From Ignavibacteriae bacterium HGW-Ignavibacteriae-2 (GTDB taxonomy: Bacteria > Bacteroidota > Ignavibacteria > Ignavibacteriales > Melioribacteraceae): a stretch of 34,652 nucleotides of DNA. The DNA lies in assembly GCA_002839805.1 (NCBI GenBank), contig PGYT01000066.1:1-34652 (forward strand), given 5' to 3'. A program made the position numbers and the translations under genes. Under the pieces are notes generated by a model. The model searched no databases. It was not told where the DNA came from and saw nothing but the letters and a program-made list of their open reading frames with translations. This document shows positions 16,236 through 24,698 of this stretch, piece after piece (position 1 is the first letter of the stretch; each line of letters begins with the position of its first letter).

Positions 16236-17807
16236 ATGAAACAACGAAGAATATTATGGGTAGATGACGAGATAGAATTATTAAGGTCGCATGTAATTTT
16301 TCTTTCTGAAAAAGGTTATGATGTTAGTACTGTAACTAACGGCGAAGACGCAATTGACAAAGTACGCAGCGAACAATTCGATCTTATTTTTCTTGACGAG
16401 ATGATGTCTGGCATGGGTGGATTGGAAACTTTGGGGCGCATAAAAGAAATAAACGCTAATATTCCCGTTGTTATGGTCACCAAAAGCGAAGAAGAAAGTT
16501 TAATGAACGATGCGATTGGAGGTAAGATAAGCGATTATCTTATTAAACCTGTTGTGCCTTCACAGCTTTTTATGGTTCTGAAAAAAATTCTCGATAAAAA
16601 ACAAATATCGGGCGAATATGTTGCTAAAGATTATCTTCAGGATTTTAACAGAATATCCCAAAGTTTAATAGGCGATCTGGATTTTGAGGATTGGGTTGAA
16701 ATTTATTTGAAACTTACAAATTGGGAACTGGAACTCGATTCTCATCAAGAAGTTGACCTTAGGCAGTCCCTTCTGGAACAGAAAAAAGAATGCAACCAGG
16801 AATTCTCTAAATTCGTAGAAAAAAATTACAAGAATTGGGTTAATAATCTCGGCGATTATAATACACCGACTCTTTCGCCCGAAATTGTTGAAAAGTATGT
16901 TTTTCCGGAATTAAACAAATCCAATGGACCTGTTTTTCTATTTGTTCTAGATTGTTTAAGACTGGATCAATGGTTAGCCATGGAAAAACTATTGGTTAAT
17001 ATGTTCAACATATCCAAAGATTATTATTATTCGATACTTCCCACAGCAACCCCTTATTCGCGAAACGCAATATTCGCGGGGCTTTTCCCTTCCGAAATTG
17101 AAAAACGTTTCCCCGAACTGTGGAAAACAATGAAAGATGACGAACGCAGTATGAATAAATTTGAAAGAGAACTTTTACAAGGACTTGTTGACAGGAAAAG
17201 GATTAAACTGAAAAACGACTTAAAGTACATGAAAATCATCGATCCAGATATAGGTCGTTCTTTTGAACAGAATATCAGTTCGCACTCAAAAACACATTTT
17301 ATGGCGGTTGTAGTAAATTTTTTAGATATGATTGCTCATGGACGTTCGGATTCGGATCTTCTTAAAGAAATAGCTCCTGATGAAGCCGCATACCGATCTC
17401 TTACACTTAGTTGGTTTAAACATTCCTCGTTGTTGGGTACTTTTAAAAAAATATCTGAGATGCATAACGCGAAAGTAATAGTTACAACTGATCACGGAAG
17501 TATTAGAACATTACGCGGGGCAAAGGTATTGGGTGACAGAGAGGCTTCCACAAATCTGCGTTTTAAATTCGGCAGAAATTTAAAAGCTGATGAAAAAAAT
17601 GCAATTTTTATAAATGATCCAGAAGAATACAAGCTGCCTAAAAGCGGCGTTACAATCAGTTACATTATTGCCAAAGAAGATTATTATTTTGTGTATCCAA
17701 CCGACTATCATAAATATTTGAGTCATTATAAAGATTCATTTCAGCACGGCGGCGTCTCTATGGAAGAAATGATTCTGCCTGTAATAACAATGGAGAGTAA
17801 AGTTTAG
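16236..17807 (+). CDS. porX: PorX-like response regulator with PglZ phosphatase-superfamily domain
   Basis: 523 residues. Residues 1-120 form a receiver domain with acidic pair D10/D11, phospho-acceptor D54 (IFLDEMMSG), T82 and K104 (LIKP). From ~230 to the end is a PglZ domain of the alkaline-phosphatase superfamily, with metal and nucleophile positions in VLDCLR (~240), TATPYSRN (~271-278), FLDMIAHGRSD (~363-373), TTDHGS (~418-423) and FQHGGVSMEEM. This is the PorX architecture: with the kinase PorY it controls T9SS genes in Porphyromonas and Flavobacterium, and the PglZ part has been reported to act as a phosphodiesterase. No kinase gene is in the window. It lies 63 bp after sprA with no terminator between, and a good ribosome-binding site (AAGGAAAA) precedes the ATG. 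Its stop abuts the tsaE start. Confidence 0.93.
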   Translation: MKQRRILWVDDEIELLRSHVIFLSEKGYDVSTVTNGEDAIDKVRSEQFDLIFLDEMMSGMGGLETLGRIKEINANIPVVMVTKSEEESLMNDAIGGKISDYLIKPVVPSQLFMVLKKILDKKQISGEYVAKDYLQDFNRISQSLIGDLDFEDWVEIYLKLTNWELELDSHQEVDLRQSLLEQKKECNQEFSKFVEKNYKNWVNNLGDYNTPTLSPEIVEKYVFPELNKSNGPVFLFVLDCLRLDQWLAMEKLLVNMFNISKDYYYSILPTATPYSRNAIFAGLFPSEIEKRFPELWKTMKDDERSMNKFERELLQGLVDRKRIKLKNDLKYMKIIDPDIGRSFEQNISSHSKTHFMAVVVNFLDMIAHGRSDSDLLKEIAPDEAAYRSLTLSWFKHSSLLGTFKKISEMHNAKVIVTTDHGSIRTLRGAKVLGDREASTNLRFKFGRNLKADEKNAIFINDPEEYKLPKSGVTISYIIAKEDYYFVYPTDYHKYLSHYKDSFQHGGVSMEEMILPVITMESKV

Positions 17808-18236
17808 ATGCTGTTGATTAAAGAAATCATTTCTAATTCAGAATTTGAAACAGCCTCATTTGCAAAAGAATGTATAACTATGTTCAATTCCGGTTCTGTA
17901 ATTGAGTTGATTGGCGATTTGGGCACCGGCAAAACATTTTTTGTGAAATCATTTTGTAATGAATTGGGGATCAATAATAGCAGTAGTCCAAGTTTTTCGA
18001 TAGTCAATCAGTATAACGGTAAAAAGTTAATTTATCATTTTGATTTTTACAGAATTAAAAAAACGGAAGAATTACTGGATATCGGATTTTATGATTATAT
18101 AAACGATGAAACGGCAATAACATTTATTGAATGGGGCAACCTATTTGAGGAGGTATTGCCCGGTAAAAGATTTGTGATTACATTTAATACCTTAGATCAA
18201 GAAAAACGTAAAATTACTTTGTATAAAAATGGATAA
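17808..18236 (+). CDS. tsaE: TsaE, ATPase for tRNA t6A37 modification
   Basis: 142 residues, the usual length. Walker A is GDLGTGKT (36-43), followed by SPSFSIVNQY, YHFDFYRI and FIEWGN, all typical of TsaE. It acts with TsaB, TsaC and TsaD to make N6-threonylcarbamoyladenosine at position 37 of tRNAs that read ANN codons; its ATPase activity resets the TsaBDE complex. The ATG directly follows the porX stop codon with no gap, which suggests translational coupling. Its last eight bases overlap tsaB, its functional partner. Confidence 0.94.
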   Translation: MLLIKEIISNSEFETASFAKECITMFNSGSVIELIGDLGTGKTFFVKSFCNELGINNSSSPSFSIVNQYNGKKLIYHFDFYRIKKTEELLDIGFYDYINDETAITFIEWGNLFEEVLPGKRFVITFNTLDQEKRKITLYKNG

Positions 18237-18873
18237 TAATTTACCTATACTAGCTGTTGAAACTTCGGGCGAAATGTGCAGCGTAGCTATTTTGCAAAAT
18301 GGAAACGTTTTTGCGGAATCCTGTATTCAAAAAAAACATATTCATTCCCAAAAGTTATACTCACTAATCGAACAGGTGCTTTTAAATTTAGATTTATCGC
18401 TTCAACAGATTTCATCTATTGCTATTTCCGTTGGGCCGGGTTCATTTACAGGTTTAAGAATTGGAATGTCTGCGGTAAAAGGTATTGCCTTCGGCTTAAA
18501 CGTTCCTGTAATTCCTGTTGGAACTTTTGATGCTTCGTCTTTTCAGTTGTTCGATTTGAATAGAGATCTTAAAAATTTAGCGATAGTCAGTAAAGTGAAC
18601 ACAACAGAATTGTACGTTCAAAAATTTTCTCGCGATATAAAGAGCGAAAACGGGAATTTAGAAATTATTACGAATGATGAACTTGAAAAATATGCCGAAG
18701 GTTACCAACTTTACGGCAATATTAAGCATAATAGTGTAATACCATTCGAGTCACCGAGTGCAGTTTCAATTGCAAAATGGGCTTATATTTTTGGAGAAGA
18801 TTTATTAACTTCCGACTATGATTATTTGGAACCAAACTACGTTAAAAAATTTGTTGTAAGGACAATAAAATGA
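18229..18873 (+). CDS. tsaB: TsaB, t6A biosynthesis complex subunit
   Basis: 214 residues. The N-terminal ASKHA-fold signature is present: ILAVETSGEMCSVAIL (7-22), then HSQKL and GPGSFTGLRIG (69-79), the hallmark of TsaB/YeaZ. TsaB is the catalytically inactive paralogue of TsaD that forms the TsaBD heterodimer and recruits TsaE. The gene overlaps tsaE by eight bases, and its stop overlaps the next start by four (ATGA), so it is surely in the same operon. Confidence 0.94.
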   Translation: MDNNLPILAVETSGEMCSVAILQNGNVFAESCIQKKHIHSQKLYSLIEQVLLNLDLSLQQISSIAISVGPGSFTGLRIGMSAVKGIAFGLNVPVIPVGTFDASSFQLFDLNRDLKNLAIVSKVNTTELYVQKFSRDIKSENGNLEIITNDELEKYAEGYQLYGNIKHNSVIPFESPSAVSIAKWAYIFGEDLLTSDYDYLEPNYVKKFVVRTIK

Positions 18874-19601
18874 AAATTATTAATCTGTATTCCATTCTTT
18901 TATTTTTAACTATTAGTTTAAACGCTCAAGTCGTTGGGCCAAAAATATCCATTCTTGAAGAAACTTTTGATTTCGGTAATGTGCCTGAAGGACAGATAGT
19001 TACGCACAATTTTGTTCTTACAAACACTGGCGGTGAAGTGCTTGAAATTCAGCGCGTTAGAGCTTCGTGCGGATGTACAGCCGCTAAACCGGAGAAAGAT
19101 AAATTAAATCCGGGTGAAACTACAAGTATTAAAGTTGAATTCGACTCTCATAACAGATCAGGGGAGCAAAAGAAGTATGTTTATATCTTTTCTAACGATA
19201 AAGAAAATCCTCAAACACGCTTAGAATTCAGTGTAAATGTTGTGGATAAATATTCACAAGCTGCCGCTGAAATAAAATCCCCAAAACTTATACTTTCCAA
19301 AACTCAGCATAATTTTGGGAAAGTAAAAGAGGGTGAGGTTGTAACATTAAATATTTTGGTTAAAAACGCCGGCGATAACAATTTGGAAATATCCAAAGTG
19401 GAATCGACCTGCAACTGTATAACCACTGTTCTAAGCAATAAAATTCTTAAAGCGGGTGATAGCGGATCGATTAAAATCGATTTGAATACATCCGATAGGA
19501 AAGGGGAATTAACCCGGGTTGTTAATGTTTTTTCTAATGATCCGCTTAATCCGAATCAATCAATAACTCTATTTGTAAACATAGAAGATCGGAAAAAATA
19601 A
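18870..19601 (+). CDS. Exported DUF1573-type protein with two Ig-like repeats
   Basis: 243 residues. A signal peptide covers ~1-19 (hydrophobic ILLFLTISLNAQ, probably cut after NA). Two tandem DUF1573 repeats follow (~28-125 and ~138-240), each with a phrase of the FDFG/HNFG type, a Cys-x-Cys pair (CGC at 67-69; CNC at 181-183) and a terminal SND..NP box. Such all-beta, ASH/Ig-like domains are very common in exported Bacteroidota proteins; their function is unknown, perhaps envelope assembly or binding. The start overlaps the tsaB stop by four bases and its stop shares one base with the accD start, an unusual place for an envelope protein. Confidence 0.88.
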   Translation: MKIINLYSILLFLTISLNAQVVGPKISILEETFDFGNVPEGQIVTHNFVLTNTGGEVLEIQRVRASCGCTAAKPEKDKLNPGETTSIKVEFDSHNRSGEQKKYVYIFSNDKENPQTRLEFSVNVVDKYSQAAAEIKSPKLILSKTQHNFGKVKEGEVVTLNILVKNAGDNNLEISKVESTCNCITTVLSNKILKAGDSGSIKIDLNTSDRKGELTRVVNVFSNDPLNPNQSITLFVNIEDRKK

Positions 19602-20440
19602 TGGCATGGTTTAAAAGATCAAAACAAAATTTTTCACCCGAAAGCCAAAAAAGAGATTTTCCGGACGGTCAATGGGTAAAATGTGACGAATGCGGAGAAA
19701 TTATACACAATAAACAGCTCGAAATTAATCTTTGGGTTTGTCATAGGTGTAATTTTCATTTCAGAACCGGGCCGGACGAATACGTTTCTATTTTATTTGA
19801 CGATGGTACATTCAAAGAATACGATAAAAAAATGAAATCCGCCGATCCTCTGGAATTTGAAGACACAAAAAAATATATAGATAGAATAAACGGTACGATA
19901 AAAAAATCGGGATTGTACGATGCCGTTAAAACGGGCATTGGTAAAATTGACGGCAATAAAACATCTTTCGCGTGCATGGACTTCAGGTTTATTGGCGGAA
20001 GTATGGGATCGGTGGTTGGCGAAAAAATTTCGCGAGCGATTGACCGAGCATATACTAATAAAATTCCCATGATAATAATTTCGCAAAGTGGCGGAGCTCG
20101 AATGATGGAAGCCGCATTTTCTTTGATGCAAATGGCCAAAACAAGCGCACGTTTAGCCCGTTTAGCGGACGCCAATCTTCCTTATATATCAATTTTAACC
20201 GATCCAACCACCGGTGGTACAACAGCAAGTTACGCGATGCTCGGTGATGTTAATATCGCTGAACCTAACGCTCTTATCGGTTTTGCCGGTCCTCGTGTAA
20301 TAAAAGAAACAATTGGAAAAGATTTGCCGAAAGGATTTCAGAGATCCGAATTTTTAATGGAACACGGATTTCTGGACCTGGTAGTTGACAGGAAATCACT
20401 TAAAAAAGTAGTTTCGCAGATGATCGATTATATGACCTGA
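19601..20440 (+). CDS. accD: Acetyl-CoA carboxylase carboxyltransferase subunit beta
   Basis: 279 residues, normal for AccD. An N-terminal zinc ribbon has cysteines C28, C31, C47 and C50 (CDEC...CHRC), followed by the crotonase-like carboxyltransferase core with SQSGGARMMEA, DPTTGGTTASYAMLGD and IAEPNALIGFAGPRVI. With AccA it transfers the carboxyl group from biotin to acetyl-CoA to make malonyl-CoA, the first step of fatty-acid synthesis. Last gene of the overlapping porX operon, it shares one base with the DUF1573 stop. Its stop is two bases from the end of the convergent cysteine desulfurase, leaving no room for a terminator between them. Confidence 0.96.
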   Translation: MAWFKRSKQNFSPESQKRDFPDGQWVKCDECGEIIHNKQLEINLWVCHRCNFHFRTGPDEYVSILFDDGTFKEYDKKMKSADPLEFEDTKKYIDRINGTIKKSGLYDAVKTGIGKIDGNKTSFACMDFRFIGGSMGSVVGEKISRAIDRAYTNKIPMIIISQSGGARMMEAAFSLMQMAKTSARLARLADANLPYISILTDPTTGGTTASYAMLGDVNIAEPNALIGFAGPRVIKETIGKDLPKGFQRSEFLMEHGFLDLVVDRKSLKKVVSQMIDYMT

Positions 20441-20442
20441 TT

Positions 20443-21600
20443 TTATTTAACAAAATTAGGTCTAAGTTTTTTTAAAACGTCAATAGTATAATCAATTTCC
20501 GATTTAGTGTTATTCGGATTAAAAGAAAATCGTATTGTACCGCTGGCGTCTTCAATGCTTTTCCCCGCACTCAACATTACATGCGATGGTTTTAATGTGC
20601 CCGAAGTACAAGCCGCGCCGTTCGACGCTGCGACTCCATTGATATCTAAAAACATCAGCATCGCTTCTGGATCAACCCGGTAATATTCACTTTTAAGCGT
20701 TACCGATAAAATATAGGGTGAAGTATCTTCTTTGGTATTTATATCAAATTCATCTAAGGATATGGAATTAATTCCTTCGATAAAATATTTTTTAAGATCG
20801 CTTACAATTTGATTGTTGGTTTCCATTTCCAGGTCGGCTATTTTAACAGCTTCCGCCAAACCAACTATACCAACAATGTTTTCCGTTCCGCCTCGTCTGT
20901 TTCTTTCCTGTGAGCCGCCGTATAATAAAGGGGAAAGGGGAGTTCCGCTTTTGGCGTATAAAAATCCAACCCCCTTAGGCCCGTAAAATTTGTGAGCTGA
21001 GGCGGCCATGGAATCGAAACCAAAATTTTTAACGTCTATCCGGTTTTTCGCGAAGCCCTGCACCGCATCTACGTGAATATAGGATTTGTTACGTTTTGTC
21101 AATTCAGTAATTAATCTAATGCTATTTAACGCTCCCGTTTCATTATTTGTATGCATGGCGGCAACCAAAGAAGTGCCGGAGTCGAGAGTTTTCTCCAATT
21201 CTGAAACATTTAACTGAGCATATTGATTTACACCAACATACTCTGTATTAAAACCCGATTTTCCCAGTTCCTCAAAAGAATCTAAAACAGCGTGATGCTC
21301 TGATTTGGAAGTAATAATTTTATTTCTTCCGGATTCTGTAAACTCTGTTTTTGAAATACCAAAAATGGCAAAATTATCCGCTTCAGTGCCACCGCTTGTA
21401 AAATAAATCTCACTCGCATCGGCATTAATAAAATCGGCAATTATTTCACGGGCTTCTTCTATTGCAACACGAATAATCCTTCCATAAGAATGTATGGACG
21501 AGGGATTTCCAAAATAATCGCTGAGGTAAGGGAGTATTTTTTCTTTTACTTTAGGATGTATTGGTGTCGTTGCAGCATTGTCAAAATATATTTTATCCAA
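20443..21600 (-). CDS. Cysteine desulfurase (NifS/IscS family)
   Basis: 385 residues, PLP-dependent. FDNAATTP opens the protein, H103 stacks on the cofactor (SEHHAV), K204 in SAHKFYGPKG binds PLP, and C331 in SNGAACTSG is the persulfide-forming residue on the mobile loop. It takes sulfur from cysteine for iron-sulfur clusters, tRNA thiolation or other cofactors; no scaffold genes (iscU, sufBCD) lie nearby, so the pathway is open. The start is TTG at 21600, with GAAAGAAG just upstream; an in-frame stop at 21615 rules out a longer protein. It follows birA by 15 bases in the same direction, so the two likely form an operon. Confidence 0.93.
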   Translation of the reverse strand: MDKIYFDNAATTPIHPKVKEKILPYLSDYFGNPSSIHSYGRIIRVAIEEAREIIADFINADASEIYFTSGGTEADNFAIFGISKTEFTESGRNKIITSKSEHHAVLDSFEELGKSGFNTEYVGVNQYAQLNVSELEKTLDSGTSLVAAMHTNNETGALNSIRLITELTKRNKSYIHVDAVQGFAKNRIDVKNFGFDSMAASAHKFYGPKGVGFLYAKSGTPLSPLLYGGSQERNRRGGTENIVGIVGLAEAVKIADLEMETNNQIVSDLKKYFIEGINSISLDEFDINTKEDTSPYILSVTLKSEYYRVDPEAMLMFLDINGVAASNGAACTSGTLKPSHVMLSAGKSIEDASGTIRFSFNPNNTKSEIDYTIDVLKKLRPNFVK

Positions 21601-21615
21601 AATTACTTCTTTCTA

Positions 21616-22383
21616 TTATTTAATTGATATGTCGCCTACTTGTATTGTCTCAATTCCTTCTTTGGTTTTGAGCAGCATGAATCCATTTTGATCTATATCT
21701 TCAAATATTCCGAACTTTTCTTTATCATCCTCAACAATATGAATTTTTTCACCTATCAAATTACATCTGCTTTTCCAGTCATTTAAAATTTTATCACTAT
21801 TTATTTTCAGATCCTGCATCATCTCCTCAAATCGGTTCAATATTTCGCTCAGTAGTCTTTCGCGTCCTACAGGTTTCTTCAACTCCATTCTTATAGAGGT
21901 AGGTCGAATATTGAATTTACCTGTAAAATTCGGCTGATTAACATTTAAACCGACACCGATTGCAATTTTTTCCAATTTACTGCCCTTTGAGGTCGATTCG
22001 ATTAATATTCCGGCTATTTTTTTCCCGTCAACTAATACGTCATTCGGCCATTTTACACCCACATTTAACTGATGCAAATTTTCAAGGGCTTGCGCTATTG
22101 ATACCGCTGCGCCAAGCGACAATAAATTTATGTTCTTAAAGTTAATATCCTCATTCAGAAGAATGGAAAAAGTTAAAGCCTGATCTTTGGAGGATACCCA
22201 ACTTCTTTGTTTCCTTCCGCGGCCTTTTAATTGATATTCTGCCATCGCAACTGTGCCGTTGCTATTATATTCTCGCGAACCCATAATAAATGAGTTCGTA
22301 GAATCGACTTCTTCCATATAAACAAAATTTCTGCCGATTAATTCCGTATCCAATTTAATGTCAAATTCTTCAATACTAAACAA
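21616..22383 (-). CDS. birA: Biotin-[acetyl-CoA-carboxylase] ligase
   Basis: About 255 residues. The catalytic domain shows GRGRKQR (54-60), the biotinyl-5'-AMP binding loop, then KWPNDV (111-116) and KKIAGILIES with the conserved lysine, and a C-terminal SH3-like domain. There is no N-terminal DNA-binding helix-turn-helix, so it is a monofunctional ligase rather than an E. coli-style repressor. It attaches biotin to AccB, which works with the neighbouring accD product. I chose the TTG at 22383 because AGGAG lies eight bases before it; a TTG at 22401 would add six residues but has no ribosome-binding site. Confidence 0.9.
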   Translation of the reverse strand: MFSIEEFDIKLDTELIGRNFVYMEEVDSTNSFIMGSREYNSNGTVAMAEYQLKGRGRKQRSWVSSKDQALTFSILLNEDINFKNINLLSLGAAVSIAQALENLHQLNVGVKWPNDVLVDGKKIAGILIESTSKGSKLEKIAIGVGLNVNQPNFTGKFNIRPTSIRMELKKPVGRERLLSEILNRFEEMMQDLKINSDKILNDWKSRCNLIGEKIHIVEDDKEKFGIFEDIDQNGFMLLKTKEGIETIQVGDISIK

Positions 22384-22708
22384 AATGTCGTCTCCTATCA
22401 ATAATGTAATTATGTCATTAGTAGTGTCAAATGTACTATGTTACGACAAAATAGCAGTATTCACGCCAGCTTAAATGTTCAAGCAAAAATACTGGATCCG
22501 TAAGTCGTTGTAATTAAATAAGTTAATAAAACGTAATTAATGGTACGCATATTGTACATTTAAACAAAATAATACTGTATAAAATATTTTTGAGAACACT
22601 TAAATAAAATAAATATAAAAGCACTATCGAAAATAAATAAACAAAGAAAATAAAAGAAATTAAATTAATATCATAATAAGGCAAATGCCTAATAGTTAGG
22701 AGAAAAAA
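22384..22708. promoter_or_regulatory. Divergent birA/dnaK intergenic region with possible dnaK promoter
   Basis: This AT-rich stretch (~325 bp) has no open frame. I find no CIRCE (HrcA) element. A TAnnTTTG -7-like element, TATTTTTG at 22585-22592, has only a weak -33 partner (TTTA, 22 bp upstream). The dnaK ribosome-binding site AGGAG at 22698-22702 sits in small alternative hairpins: AGGCA/TGCCT (22679-22690) and CCTAA/TTAGG (22688-22700). They share CCT and so exclude each other. Confidence 0.4.
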
Positions 22709-24640
22709 ATGGGAAAAATTATTGGAATTGATTTAGGTACAACCAACTCTTGCGTTGCAGTTATGGAAGGTAACGAACCGGTTGTTATACCAAATAGTGA
22801 GGGTGGAAGAACAACACCTTCTATTGTAGCATTTACGAAAAACGGCGAAAGATTAGTAGGACAGCCTGCAAAAAGGCAAGCGGTAACTAATCCAAAAAAC
22901 ACTGTGTTTTCGGTCAAACGATTTATGGGGCGACGCATCAGTGAAGTGGGAACCGAAATTCACGAAGTTCCTTATGCAGTAGTTGAAGGCGATAATCAAA
23001 CAGCTCGTGTAAAAATTGACGATAGATTATATTCGCCACCCGAAATTGGCGCGATGGTTCTGCAAAAAATGAAAAAAACTGCTGAGGAATATTTAGGACA
23101 AGAAGTAACTGAAGCTGTAATTACTGTGCCGGCGTATTTTAATGACGCTCAAAGACAGGCTACAAAAGATGCCGGAGAAATTGCGGGTTTAAAAGTTCGC
23201 AGAATTATTAACGAGCCTACAGCGGCTGCCTTGGCCTATGGATTGGATAAAAAACATAAAGAAGAACTTGTAGCGGTATATGATTTAGGCGGTGGAACTT
23301 TTGATATTTCTGTGTTGCAGCTTGGCGATGGCGTATTTGAAGTTAAATCAACAAACGGCGACACTCATTTAGGCGGTGACGATTTCGACCAACGTTTAAT
23401 CGATTATTTGGCCGATGAATTTAAGAATCAGGAAGGTATCGACTTACGAAAAGATCCTATGGCTCTTCAAAGATTAAAAGAAGCTTCTGAAAAAGCTAAA
23501 ATTGAATTGTCTTCTTCTATGTCCACTGATGTAAATCTTCCTTTTATTACAGCTACACAGGATGGACCAAAACATTTGAATATTAATCTTTCCAGGTCAA
23601 AATTCGAACAATTGGTCGATGATCTTATCCAAAGAACAATATCTCCTTGTTTAAATGCGATTAAAGACGCGGGTGTGAGTGCATCACAAATTCAGGAAGT
23701 TATTTTGGTCGGCGGTTCAACTCGTATGCCTAAAGTTCAGGAAAAAGTAAAAGAAATATTCGGTAGAGAACCTCACAGGGGAGTTAATCCCGATGAAGTT
23801 GTTGCTGTCGGCGCTGCTATACAAGGAGGCGTTTTAGCGGGTGATGTTAAAGATGTACTGCTTTTGGATGTTACGCCTCTTTCTCTTGGAATTGAAACTT
23901 TAGGCGGAGTAATGACCCGCTTAATTGAATCAAATACAACTATTCCTACGCGAAAGAGTGAAGTATTCTCAACAGCTTCAGATAATCAACCATCTGTTGA
24001 GATACATGTTCTTCAGGGTGAAAGACCAATGGCTGCGGACAATAGAACATTAGGACGTTTTCATTTGGACGGAATTCCACCAGCGCCAAGAGGTATTCCT
24101 CAGGTTGAAGTGACATTCGATATAGATGCAAACGGAATCTTAAATGTTTCTGCTAAAGATAAAGCTACAAACAAAGAACAAAATATAAGAATTACTTCTT
24201 CTTCAGGATTATCCGATAAAGATATTGAGAATATGAAAAATGCTGCCAAAGAACATGCTGCCGAAGATAAGAAGAAAAAAGAATCTGTGGAAATAAGAAA
24301 TCAGGCTGATAGTCTTGTATTCCAGACCAAAAAGCAGATGGAGGAAATGAAAGATAAAATTCCAGCAGATGTAAAAACCAAACTTGAAGATAATGTTAAG
24401 AAAGTTGAAGATGCGTTAAAAACTGATAATACAGATGCAATTAAAACAGCAACCGATGAGTTAACCAAAGTTTGGAATGATGCAGCACAACACCTTTACC
24501 AGCAACCGGGTCAGGGTGAACCACAACCGGGTGCAGGTCAGCAGCCGGGCGGAGAAAGTCAGCAGAAACAATCGGATAAAAAAGATGATGGTGACGGACC
24601 GGTTGATGCCGCTTATGAAGTAGTTGATGAAGATAAATAA
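22709..24640 (+). CDS. dnaK: Molecular chaperone DnaK (Hsp70)
   Basis: 643 residues, full length. Nucleotide-binding domain: [16 protein letters not shown] at the start, [34 protein letters not shown] and [14 protein letters not shown]. The substrate-binding domain ([17 protein letters not shown] onward) is followed by a helical lid, then a Gln/Gly/Pro-rich linker (~605-625) and the acidic tail ending [12 protein letters not shown], typical of bacterial DnaK. It folds new and damaged proteins with DnaJ and GrpE, neither of which is encoded here. The ATG has a strong AGGAG ribosome-binding site. It is transcribed alone and closed by the hairpin at 24666-24695. Confidence 0.98.
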   Translation: MGKIIGIDLGTTNSCVAVMEGNEPVVIPNSEGGRTTPSIVAFTKNGERLVGQPAKRQAVTNPKNTVFSVKRFMGRRISEVGTEIHEVPYAVVEGDNQTARVKIDDRLYSPPEIGAMVLQKMKKTAEEYLGQEVTEAVITVPAYFNDAQRQATKDAGEIAGLKVRRIINEPTAAALAYGLDKKHKEELVAVYDLGGGTFDISVLQLGDGVFEVKSTNGDTHLGGDDFDQRLIDYLADEFKNQEGIDLRKDPMALQRLKEASEKAKIELSSSMSTDVNLPFITATQDGPKHLNINLSRSKFEQLVDDLIQRTISPCLNAIKDAGVSASQIQEVILVGGSTRMPKVQEKVKEIFGREPHRGVNPDEVVAVGAAIQGGVLAGDVKDVLLLDVTPLSLGIETLGGVMTRLIESNTTIPTRKSEVFSTASDNQPSVEIHVLQGERPMAADNRTLGRFHLDGIPPAPRGIPQVEVTFDIDANGILNVSAKDKATNKEQNIRITSSSGLSDKDIENMKNAAKEHAAEDKKKKESVEIRNQADSLVFQTKKQMEEMKDKIPADVKTKLEDNVKKVEDALKTDNTDAIKTATDELTKVWNDAAQHLYQQPGQGEPQPGAGQQPGGESQQKQSDKKDDGDGPVDAAYEVVDEDK

Positions 24641-24665
24641 TATATATCTATTATAATATTATTAA

Positions 24666-24695
24666 AAAAGGGGCTGTAATTTTACAGCCCCTTTT
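24666..24695. terminator. Bidirectional intrinsic terminator between dnaK and the M49-like peptidase
   Basis: Arms AAAAGGGGCTGTAA (24666-24679) and TTACAGCCCCTTTT (24682-24695) pair perfectly over 14 bp around a two-base centre, giving a GC-rich core with A and T tracts on either side. It lies 25 bp after the dnaK stop and three bases after the convergent peptidase stop, so it can serve both genes. Confidence 0.92.
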
Positions 24696-24698
24696 ATT

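Noticed and set aside
22384-22708. CIRCE (HrcA) operator upstream of dnaK
   Set aside because: No TTAGCACTC-N9-GAGTGCTAA or close variant is present.
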